This document shows, one piece after another, positions 8,201 through 14,625 of a stretch of 37,873 nt of DNA. How positions within the stretch are numbered: position 1 is the first letter of the stretch; every line of letters begins with the position of its first letter. Below the pieces are notes generated by a model. The model ran no database searches, was not told where the DNA came from, and saw only the letters and a list, made by a program, of their open reading frames with translations. The translations under genes and the position numbers were made by a program. This DNA comes from DATKZS01 sp035527835 [NCBI: bacterium]. Lineage in GTDB: Bacteria; RBG-13-61-14. The DNA is taken from NCBI GenBank assembly GCA_035527835.1, contig DATKZS010000006.1:1-37873 (forward strand), written 5' to 3'.

Positions 8201-9727
8201 AACTATCCGCAGCGGATCATCCACGCCATGAAGAAGTTCCGCGAAAACCCGCTGATCTACCCGGTGTACTTCACCAACTTCAACTGCGGTCCGGACAGCT
8301 TCGTCGAGACCTACGCCGAGCACCTGTCCGGCGAGAAGCCCATGCTGATCCTGGGCCTGGACGAGCACGACGCGGACGCCGGCTACATCACCCGGATCGA
8401 GGCGTTCCTCGACGTGCTCCGGAACGCGGAGCCGGTGACGAAGTTTCCGGACATCCACGTGCCCGTGACCAGTGACGACGAGTTCAAGCGGCGGACCATC
8501 TGGATCCCCAACATGCACTCGGTCGGCGCGGAGCTGGGCGCCGCGGCCTTCCGGGGCGCCGGCTACGACGCGCAGATGCTGCCGCTGGAGACCGACGAGT
8601 CGTTCGAGATCGGACGCCGGCTCACCTCCGGCAACGAGTGCCTGCCCACGGTCGTCACCATCGGCGCGTTCGTGGGCAAGCTCCGCGAGATCGGCTACCA
8701 GCCCGGCAAGCACGCCTTCTTCATGGCCACCGCCGGCGGTCCCTGCCGCTTCGGCCAGTACGCGCTCAAGCACCGCATCATCCTGAACGAGCTTGGCTAC
8801 TCCGACGTCCCCATCCTCTCGCCCTCGGCCCTGAACTCGTACCAGGGCCTGCCCGAGGCGCTGCGCCGGCAAATCTGGACTCTGTTCGTGGCCTCTGATA
8901 TATTGATGAAGCTCCGCTGCCGGGTGGCGCCCTACGAGCTGGAGCCGGGCGAAACCCAGCGTACGCTGGACCGGGAGCTTACGCGGCTGGCAAGGGTCGT
9001 CGAGAACAACGGAAACTTCGAGCGCGAGTGGCTCTCCGCGTTGGACCGCCTCTCCCGCGTGCCCCGAAATGAAGGGCCGGACAAGCCGCTGGTCGGGATC
9101 GTGGGCGAGATTTACGTGCGCTGCAACGCCTTCACCAATGACCGCGTGATCGAGTCGGTGGAGCGCTTCGGCGGGGAGGCCTGGCTCGCGCCCTTGTCGG
9201 AATGGTTTTTATACACTACCTTCCTCCAGAAGTGGCGGGCCAAAGAGGACCTGCGGGGCATCGTGTACCGCGGGCAGAGCCTGGTCAAGAACAAGTACAT
9301 CCAGTCCGTGGAGCACGACCTTTATAAGAAGGCGGCGAAATACATGCGGGGCCGGATGGAGCCGGACATCGAGTCCGTGGTGGAGGCCGGCGCGAAATAT
9401 CTGCCGCTCAACTTCGAGGGCGAGGCCATCCTGACGGCGGGCCGGGCCGTGAAGTTCATCGAGGACGGGGCGGGCCTGGTGGTGAATTGCGCGCCGTTCG
9501 GCTGCATGCCGGGCACGATCACCAGCGCGCTGTTCCAGGAAGTGCAGAACCGGACCGGGGTCCCGGTTGTCAGTATGTTCTATGACGGGGAAGGGGACTT
9601 GAACAGTCTGCTCGGCGTTTACCTCGCCCAGGTGCGCGGGCCGGGCGGCGGTAGCGACGGCGTAAGGGAATCTCAGCATGGCCGGGAAAGGGCAGGACAA
9701 GGACAAGCCGAAAAAGCTCGCGTTTAG
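5300..9727 (+). CDS. Tandem BadF/BadG-type ATPase, DUF2229 and HgdB-like protein; candidate fused anaerobic plasmalogen synthase
   Basis: 1475 residues with a GTG start and AGGAGG 5 nt upstream; both nearby ATGs run straight into stops. Two ASKHA activator ATPase domains are visible: residues about 10-270 (DVGALYVKLV, DVGGGSVTLI) and 374-640 (GVDIGSTSTKLLL, EIGGQDSKYM). Each keeps both cysteines that hold the shared 4Fe-4S cluster in HgdC-type activators: C127/C165 and C501/C539 (CAAGTGSF and RCxVF). A C-x2-C-x3-C motif lies at 664-671. DUF2229 follows from about 737, then HgdB-like segments including VGIVGEIYVRCNAF at about 1264. Family knowledge: these proteins couple ATP hydrolysis to low-potential one-electron reduction, and PlsA/PlsR of Clostridium perfringens, with the same domains, makes the vinyl-ether bond of plasmalogens. 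The overlapping acyltransferase favours a lipid substrate. A 2-hydroxyacyl-CoA dehydratase activator is the alternative. Confidence 0.85.
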   Translation: MIKETRPALGVDVGALYVKLVMADGDGRVGSTKYVAHRGHPVTALRESLAEFLDGVDLKLGITGTHAAAIAAQLGIEAVDMVRAQVAAVKERAPRARNIIDVGGGSVTLIRLNEKGEFEGMTRNSLCAAGTGSFLDEQAARLNLNYDELNDFPSVADPPRIATRCAVFAKSDLIHHQQAGRDRVECWSGLCHGMVRTFLGTLLKGRPLAGLTVIVGGVAQNPEIMRRLKELYGDLVMSLPDSHLIGAMGAAMLARAVVSPGFISKLTEGRGRMEDKALASRPALKLVKSKYPSWEVEESYKDSEESEVRVTRLPGGHRDKSVPATGEERDKSVPATKEERDKSGPATKEERDKSGPATEEERDKSVPPTRAECYMGVDIGSTSTKLLLTDLAGEVLCDVYRKTSGDPIGATKKLFDALLELGERRGVEFEIKGAVTTGSGRKMVGLVIGADDVVNEITCHVTGAMRVDPGIDTIFEIGGQDSKYMRTKHGVIRDAAMNYVCAAGTGSFVEEVSRKMGYAVEDVGAAVMDISPPHTSDRCTVFMEQDVNRLLRAGQTREEALAAVLYSVVQNYLNKVVARRYYSRDKIFFQGATARNPGLVAAFENLLGVEMVVSPYAHVMGAWGAALLARERMEERQGERDHSGTKFRGLDLSKRKITLRAERCEQCANDCELTFAEIEGVEEEPSWGYMCGREPGEKKKRTVGEYRLFEAREKLLRDTGQVELPPDAPTVAAPRALSMYTYLPLWRRFFGELGYRLKVSPTTNPEIKKLGTEVAAGDFCFPVKAALGHGRWALEKSGADWVFIPHTISNKPNEYTTNSYFCPYVQSYPSLVKTAAGLHGVATQRLLAPVLDLRWPEKKQVMELTEKLGPSLGVSQKQVKLAWSAALASQQEFEDACVAEGKRALDEIAAAGKPAVLILGRPYNTCDPGINLELVRKIAERGHTVIPLDFMPFDPAELGPEFSNLFWNYPQRIIHAMKKFRENPLIYPVYFTNFNCGPDSFVETYAEHLSGEKPMLILGLDEHDADAGYITRIEAFLDVLRNAEPVTKFPDIHVPVTSDDEFKRRTIWIPNMHSVGAELGAAAFRGAGYDAQMLPLETDESFEIGRRLTSGNECLPTVVTIGAFVGKLREIGYQPGKHAFFMATAGGPCRFGQYALKHRIILNELGYSDVPILSPSALNSYQGLPEALRRQIWTLFVASDILMKLRCRVAPYELEPGETQRTLDRELTRLARVVENNGNFEREWLSALDRLSRVPRNEGPDKPLVGIVGEIYVRCNAFTNDRVIESVERFGGEAWLAPLSEWFLYTTFLQKWRAKEDLRGIVYRGQSLVKNKYIQSVEHDLYKKAAKYMRGRMEPDIESVVEAGAKYLPLNFEGEAILTAGRAVKFIEDGAGLVVNCAPFGCMPGTITSALFQEVQNRTGVPVVSMFYDGEGDLNSLLGVYLAQVRGPGGGSDGVRESQHGRERAGQGQAEKARV
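6251..6415 (+). repeat. Five tandem 33-bp in-frame repeats containing a hairpin motif
   Basis: Five copies (6251, 6284, 6317, 6350, 6383) each encode RDKSVPATKEE or close variants and form the linker between the two ATPase domains. Three copies contain CGGGACA-AGAG-TGTCCCG, a perfect 7-bp hairpin with a 4-nt loop. Two carry GGGCCG in place of the right arm. It looks like an intergenic palindromic repeat that entered a permissive linker and then expanded. Confidence 0.9.
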
Positions 9728-12383
9728 TTTCCTGGTCCGGAAACTATTGGGCGGGACGCTCGACCATTACGCCAATGAGCTGACCCAGAGCCGGGGCCTG
9801 GTCTCGGGCTGGCTGTTCGACCGCTTTTTCCGGCAGCTCCGGCTCGATCCGGAGAAGGTCGAGAAGCTCCGCTACTTCGCTAAAAAGGGCCGGCTGATCT
9901 ACGCGCTGCCCTACCGCAGCCCGCTCGACTTCCTGTTCTTCAACCTCCGGCTGCGCTACGAGGGCCTGCCGGTCCCCTCCATCGCCTATAACATGAACGT
10001 GTACCGGTTCCAGCCGGTGGGCCGCATCCTCAAGATCGGGCTCGCGCGGCTCATCCACGTCATCAACTTCGGCGTCTGGCCCAACCCCTTTCGCAACAAG
10101 TATTACCTCAAGCGCTACCGGGAGGGCGCCGGCTTCGTGCTCTCGCTCGAAGACCCGGCGACCTTCGCCCAGCGCCTGATCTACCCGATCCACGACCCGC
10201 TCTATCACCTGATCAAGCTCCACCGCAAGCACGACGAAACGGTGGTGATCATCCCCATCTTCACCGTGTTCGAGAAGGGCCCGCTCCGGGAGGAGAAGAA
10301 CATCTGGGACATCTTCATCGGGCCCAAGGACCGGCCGGGCCGGCTCCGCAAGATCGTCCACTACGTGCGCTACTTCGGGCAGGCCTTCGTGGAGGTCGGC
10401 GATCCCATTACCATTGACATGTTCCTGGCGCGGGCGGACCAGCAGGGGCTGACCGACGAGGAGGTCGCATTCAATTTACGCAAGGAGCTGTGGGAGCACG
10501 CCACCCGGGAGCAGAAGGTGATCCGCGGGCCCAAGCTCAAGCCCCGGACCCAGATCATGGAGTCGGTGTTGCGCGACCCCGAGATCGTCAAGATCATGCG
10601 CCAGGAGTCCAAGCGCCGGCAAAAGCCCTTCCACTCCGTGCGGAAAGAGGCCGCCAAGTACGTGGACGAGATCGCGGCCAACTATTCCCAGTCCACCATC
10701 GAGTTCCTCGACCGCGTGCTCGGCTGGGCCTGGCACAACCTCTACGACGGCATGCTGGTGGACGAGGAGGGCCTGGCCCGCGTCAAGGAAGCGTCCAAGC
10801 GATACCCGGTCGTCTACGTGCCCAGCCACAAGAGCCATATTGATTACCTCGTCCTCTCCTGGGTCTTCTATAACCACAACATCGTGCCGCCCCACATCGC
10901 CGCCGGCGTCAACCTCAACACCTGGCCCATCGGCGGCATCTTCCGCAAAGCCGGGGCCTTCTTCATGCGCCGCACCTTCCGCGGCAACGACCTTTACGCC
11001 GCCGCCTTCGTCAAGTACCTCGAGGTCCTGGTCCGGGAAGGGCACAACATCGAGTTCTTCATCGAGGGCGGAAGGTCGCGCACCGGACGCCTGCTCGCGC
11101 CCAAGCTCGGCATGGTCAAGTACGTGCTCGAGGCCTTCGAGCACGGCGCGGCCAAGGACATCATGTTCGTGCCCGTGTACATCGGCTACGACCAGATCCT
11201 GGAGGAAGGCGAGTATTTGGAGGAGATGAGCGGGGTCAAGAACCCCAAAGGCAACTTCATCGAGATGCTCCGGAACCGGAACCTCATCAAGAAGCGCTAC
11301 GGCCGCATCTACGTCAACTTCGCCCCGCCGGTGTCGCTGCGCGAGCACCTGGAGAGCATGAGCGACCGGGTCAAGGACAAGGAGCCGGGCGAGGCCCGCG
11401 AGCTCGTGGTCGAGGAGATGGCCGGACGCATCATTCAGGGAATCAACCGCCAGCAGGTGGTCACGCCCTTTGCCCTCATGGCCGCCGCCCTCCTCACCTC
11501 GCCCGCCAAGGCCATCAACAGGGACGACCTCTTAAACGCGCTCGCCCTGTACTACCAGTACCTCGAATTCGTCAAGGCCCGCTTCGCCGGGACCCTGGAC
11601 AACTTCCCCAAGGCCATGGAGGACGTGATCTCCTATTACGAGAACCGCGGGCTGATCGAGGTCGAGGCCGGGGGAGAGGACGCGATGGACGAGCTGGCCG
11701 AGCCCATGTACACCCTGCCCGAGGACCACCGCCTCTCCCTCGAAATGTACAAGAACATGATCCTCCACCACTTCACCCCCATCAGCTTCGTCACCCTCTC
11801 GCTCCTATCCGCCGACTACGGCGAGTGCCTCGAACGCAAGATCCTCGAAGACTACCGCTTCTTGAAGGACCTCTTCGCATTCGATTTCATCTACGACGAG
11901 CGCCAGACCGACAACGAAAAGATCGAGCGCTGCCTGACTTTCCTCCAGAACGGGCGCCACCTCGAGCTTAACGCCGTCAACGGTCAGCGCATGGCCAAGG
12001 TCACGCCCAAGGGACGAGAGGAGATGGTCTACTTCGCCGCGCTCCTCACCAACTTCCTCGAAGCCTACGGCATCGTCCTCAACTCCATGCCCGCCCTCCA
12101 CAAAAAGCCCCAGACCCGGAAGGAATTCCTCCAGAAGCTCCGCGGCATCGGTCAAAGGCTCTACAAGCAGGGACAAGTCCTCAGGCCCGAGGCCCTGTCC
12201 ATGCTGCTGTTCGAAAACGCCCTCAAAATGGCCAAGGGCAACGGAATGATCAACACCGAGCCAACCGAAGGAAAATACCCCATCCTCACCTTCAACCCCT
12301 CCGCCGACGACCTCAGAAACCAGATGCTAACCCACGTCTCCAAGTTCATCCGCGTCGAAAAATACCACTACCTCGAAAAATAA
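9678..12383 (+). CDS. plsB: PlsB-like glycerol-3-phosphate (or dihydroxyacetone-phosphate) acyltransferase
   Basis: 901 residues, starting 50 bp inside the end of the preceding gene, so almost certainly translationally coupled; AAGGGA precedes the ATG. The catalytic acyltransferase domain has HKSHID (H384, D389; the HX4D box) and FFIEGGRSRTGR at about 460, the classic PlsB blocks. An N-terminal segment at about 70-290 looks like a second acyltransferase-type domain in which the HX4D box is replaced by YRSPLD, so it is probably non-catalytic. The roughly 300-residue C-terminal region is helical and typical of the family. The reaction is transfer of a fatty acyl group to the sn-1 position of glycerol-3-phosphate at the inner membrane, the first step of phospholipid synthesis. 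A DHAP acyltransferase role is possible given its partner. Family membership is firm; the acceptor is inferred. Confidence 0.88.
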   Translation: MAGKGQDKDKPKKLAFSFLVRKLLGGTLDHYANELTQSRGLVSGWLFDRFFRQLRLDPEKVEKLRYFAKKGRLIYALPYRSPLDFLFFNLRLRYEGLPVPSIAYNMNVYRFQPVGRILKIGLARLIHVINFGVWPNPFRNKYYLKRYREGAGFVLSLEDPATFAQRLIYPIHDPLYHLIKLHRKHDETVVIIPIFTVFEKGPLREEKNIWDIFIGPKDRPGRLRKIVHYVRYFGQAFVEVGDPITIDMFLARADQQGLTDEEVAFNLRKELWEHATREQKVIRGPKLKPRTQIMESVLRDPEIVKIMRQESKRRQKPFHSVRKEAAKYVDEIAANYSQSTIEFLDRVLGWAWHNLYDGMLVDEEGLARVKEASKRYPVVYVPSHKSHIDYLVLSWVFYNHNIVPPHIAAGVNLNTWPIGGIFRKAGAFFMRRTFRGNDLYAAAFVKYLEVLVREGHNIEFFIEGGRSRTGRLLAPKLGMVKYVLEAFEHGAAKDIMFVPVYIGYDQILEEGEYLEEMSGVKNPKGNFIEMLRNRNLIKKRYGRIYVNFAPPVSLREHLESMSDRVKDKEPGEARELVVEEMAGRIIQGINRQQVVTPFALMAAALLTSPAKAINRDDLLNALALYYQYLEFVKARFAGTLDNFPKAMEDVISYYENRGLIEVEAGGEDAMDELAEPMYTLPEDHRLSLEMYKNMILHHFTPISFVTLSLLSADYGECLERKILEDYRFLKDLFAFDFIYDERQTDNEKIERCLTFLQNGRHLELNAVNGQRMAKVTPKGREEMVYFAALLTNFLEAYGIVLNSMPALHKKPQTRKEFLQKLRGIGQRLYKQGQVLRPEALSMLLFENALKMAKGNGMINTEPTEGKYPILTFNPSADDLRNQMLTHVSKFIRVEKYHYLEK

Positions 12384-12384
12384 T

Positions 12385-12473
12385 GGGCGAGCGGCCTAAG
12401 CCGCGACCCGTTCTCTCTGCGGGAGCGACTTTACTCGCGACCAACCTTTCCATGGGAGCGACTTCAGTCGCGA
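12385..12473. repeat. Cluster of three REP-like palindromes
   Basis: Three imperfect palindromes follow the plsB-like stop codon: 12385-12406 (GCGGCCTAAGCCGCGA type), 12421-12440 (GGGAGCGACTTTACTCGCGA) and 12454-12473 (GGGAGCGACTTCAGTCGCGA). The second and third differ at two positions. They are a REP-type intergenic repeat and may protect or end the operon transcript. Confidence 0.75.
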
Positions 12474-12504
12474 TGCTTTGCCGCGATCCCCGGCTCGCTG
12501 GGTT

Positions 12505-12533
12505 TTGACCGCCGGGCGCGATGATGCTATTTT
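12505..12533 (+). promoter_or_regulatory. Probable promoter of the methyltransferase gene
   Basis: TTGACC (12505-12510) and TATTTT (12528-12533) are 17 bp apart. The -10 lies beyond the ATG at 12521, so translation should begin at the later ATG at 12584. Confidence 0.5.
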
Positions 12534-12583
12534 CCCTTGAATCGGCGCTCGAAGACCAGGCCGATGAAAGGAAACGGACGGAT

Positions 12584-13411
12584 ATGGCGGTACCGGCGGC
12601 CGGCGAGGATCTGAAACAACAGGTCAAGGAATTCTGGAACCGGCGCAGTTGCGGAGAGGTCTACGCGGATGGCGACTCCGAGATGGATTATTACGAGTCG
12701 CACCGCCGCGCCCGCTTCGAGCTCGAGCCTTACATCGCCGGCTTCGCCAGATTCGAGGAGGCCAGGGGCAAGGACGTGCTGGAGATCGGGGTCGGCATGG
12801 GGGCGGACCACGTCGAATGGGCCAGGTACGGGCCGAAATCTCTCTCCGGCATTGACATGACGCCCCGTGCGGTCGAGCATACCGCGAGACGACTCCGCCT
12901 ATACGGCCTGCACTCCGACGTCCGCGTCGCCGACGCCGAAGCCCTCCCCTTCCCCGACCGGTCATTTGATCTGGTCTATTCCTTCGGCGTGCTCCACCAC
13001 TCTCCCCATACCGCGCAGGCGGTCAACGAGGTCCATCGCGTGCTCCGGCCGGGCGGAACCGCCCGCATCATGATCTATCACAAGTATTCCTTGACCGGCT
13101 ATATGCTCTGGGCGCGTTATGCCCTGCTGGCCGGAAAACCCTTCCGCTCCCTGGATGAAATCTATTGGAACCACCTCGAAAGCGTGGGAACCAAGGCCTA
13201 CACCGTGGCCGCGGCCCGCGAGATGTTCTCCGCCTTTTCCCGGGTCGGGATCCGCATCCAGTTGGCCCTGGGCGACTTGCTGCAAGGAGCCGCCGGACAG
13301 CGCCATCAGGGACCGGCGCTCAGCCTGGCCCGAAAAATCTGGCCCCGCCGCTTGCTCAAGGCCCTGTTCAAAAACCACGGGCTCGACATGATGATCGAAG
13401 CGATAAAATAA
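12584..13411 (+). CDS. Class I SAM-dependent methyltransferase
   Basis: 275 residues from the chosen ATG, which has AAAGGAAA upstream; an in-frame ATG at 12521 exists but sits inside the promoter. The Rossmann-like methyltransferase core shows motif I (VLEIGVGMGADHVEWARYG), an acidic residue after the second strand (SGIDMTP), the post-core DAEALPFPDRSFDLVYSFGV and the HRVLRPGGTARIMIYH strand. This is the Methyltransf_11 pattern used on small molecules, lipids and quinones. The C-terminal third, about 100 residues, is unassigned. It is a stand-alone gene between the lipid operon and a convergent TPR operon, so a lipid or sugar substrate is possible but not shown. Confidence 0.82.
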   Translation: MAVPAAGEDLKQQVKEFWNRRSCGEVYADGDSEMDYYESHRRARFELEPYIAGFARFEEARGKDVLEIGVGMGADHVEWARYGPKSLSGIDMTPRAVEHTARRLRLYGLHSDVRVADAEALPFPDRSFDLVYSFGVLHHSPHTAQAVNEVHRVLRPGGTARIMIYHKYSLTGYMLWARYALLAGKPFRSLDEIYWNHLESVGTKAYTVAAAREMFSAFSRVGIRIQLALGDLLQGAAGQRHQGPALSLARKIWPRRLLKALFKNHGLDMMIEAIK

Positions 13412-13447
13412 AGGTTCTTCACATTTCTCTGTGGGTCCATAACCAGG

Positions 13448-13510
13448 CGCGGGGTGACCAGCGGGGACGGCGGGGACGGGGGTCGGGACGGGGGACGGGC
13501 GGGGATGGGG
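13448..13510. other. G-rich tract, quadruplex-prone, inside a gene-free 440-bp stretch
   Basis: The plus strand carries more than eight runs of three to five G separated by one to four bases, then GGGGTCAGACCCT. No gene was found in 13412-13851, which is filled by this tract and the nested inverted repeat beside it. Confidence 0.6.
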
Positions 13511-13605
13511 GTCAGACCCTGACTTGCTGACTTGTTAGTTTAACCTGCCTCCCGCTTTCAATAAAAGCTGTTCCCTGCCTCCTCGCCTCGAAGGCGCGCC
13601 GTCGC

Positions 13606-13797
13606 TTTGGAGTGCGGCGGCATGACGCCGCTTTCATTGGCGTGGATTGACCAACCGCCGTTGATGAAACCGCGGAGGCGCATAGAACGCAGAGAAGGTT
13701 TTCTATTATCCTCTGTCCTTTGCGTCTCCGCGGTTAAATAAAACGCTTCCCCTTTCCCTGCACTAATGAAAGCGGCGTCGTGCCGCCGCACTCCAAA
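13606..13797. repeat. Nested inverted-repeat element (192 bp)
   Basis: Outer arms 13606-13638 and 13765-13797 are 33 bp long with one mismatch (TTTGGAGTGCGGCGG / CCGCCGCACTCCAAA ends). Inside them lies a second, unrelated inverted repeat, 13668-13698 against 13710-13735 (AACCGCGGAG / CTCCGCGGTT ends). The arrangement suggests one palindromic element inserted in the loop of another. A short open frame across it is an artefact of the repeats. Confidence 0.8.
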
Positions 13798-13851
13798 ACG
13801 GAGCAGCGCTTCTGTCCAGGCGGCGGGATGCCGGCGTTACGGAGGCGATTG

Positions 13852-14625
13852 TTACTTGGCCGGGGGCGCGAGCTTTTGTGCGTACTTCAGGTTGTTCCGG
13901 GCGTCCTTGTAGTCGGGTTTGATGGCCAGCGCCTTTGAGAAGGCTTGTTCGGCCTCGGCGTAGCGGGACGACATCATCATGAGGTTGCCGAGGTCGTTGT
14001 AGGCCTCGGCGTAGTCGGGGCGGATGGCGATGGCCTTGTTGAGGGCTTGCTCGGCCAGATCGAAGCGGTCGCGCTCGGCGTGGATGAACCCGATGTTCTT
14101 GTAGGCCTCGGGCTCGCCGGGCGACAGTGCTACGATTTCGTTATAGGCGGCGAGGGCCTTGTCAAAGTCGCGCTGCATGGTGTACTGGTAGCCGAGCTGG
14201 TAGAGCGCGGCGACGTGAGTGGGGTTGGCTTCTCTGGCTTGCTCGAAGTTCTCGACGGCCTGTTTGGGTTTCCCGCCCTTGAGGGCCATCTTTCCGGCCT
14301 GGAATGGGGCTTCGGCGTCCTCGGGGTTCAATTCGGAGGCCTTGGAGAAACTCTGTTCGGCGCGTCCATAGTCGCCTTCCTTTTCCATGACCTTGCCCAT
14401 GGAGAAGTGGTACTTTGATTCCTCCGGGTTCAGGGTGATGGCCTGGGAGAGCTTCTTCTCGGCCTGGAAGACCTGGCCCTGGCCCAGGAGTTGTTCGCTC
14501 TCAACGTACAGGTCCTCGGCCTGCCAGGCCTTTCTGGTGTCGGAGTTGAGGTAAATGAAAACGCCGGCGAACACCGCGAGCGAGGCGATGATGACGGCGG
14601 CGGTGGCCCACTTTCCGCGGATCAT
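13852..14625 (-). CDS. Membrane-anchored TPR protein
   Basis: 257 residues. One N-terminal membrane segment (about 7-26, TAAVIIASLAVFAGVFIYL) is followed by about six tetratricopeptide repeats running to residue 250, with classic pairs such as AEAYNDLGNLMMMSSRYAEA and EQAFSKALAIKPDY. The ATG overlaps the stop of the upstream MshEN gene by 4 nt (ATGA), so the two are coupled and probably form a complex. TPR proteins of this form act as scaffolds; in a locus with PilT and MshEN proteins a role in pilus or secretion assembly is plausible, but nothing in the sequence fixes the partner. Confidence 0.85.
   Translation of the reverse strand: MIRGKWATAAVIIASLAVFAGVFIYLNSDTRKAWQAEDLYVESEQLLGQGQVFQAEKKLSQAITLNPEESKYHFSMGKVMEKEGDYGRAEQSFSKASELNPEDAEAPFQAGKMALKGGKPKQAVENFEQAREANPTHVAALYQLGYQYTMQRDFDKALAAYNEIVALSPGEPEAYKNIGFIHAERDRFDLAEQALNKAIAIRPDYAEAYNDLGNLMMMSSRYAEAEQAFSKALAIKPDYKDARNNLKYAQKLAPPAK

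Noticed and set aside
5906-8872. 988-residue open frame on the minus strand
   Set aside because: It lies antisense to the well-supported BadF/DUF2229 protein, is rich in Arg, His, Leu and Gly, and has no recognisable domain. It is a high-GC shadow frame.
13558-13791. Small minus-strand gene of 77 codons
   Set aside because: It spans the nested inverted repeat, has no ribosome site, and its peptide is what these repeats encode by chance.
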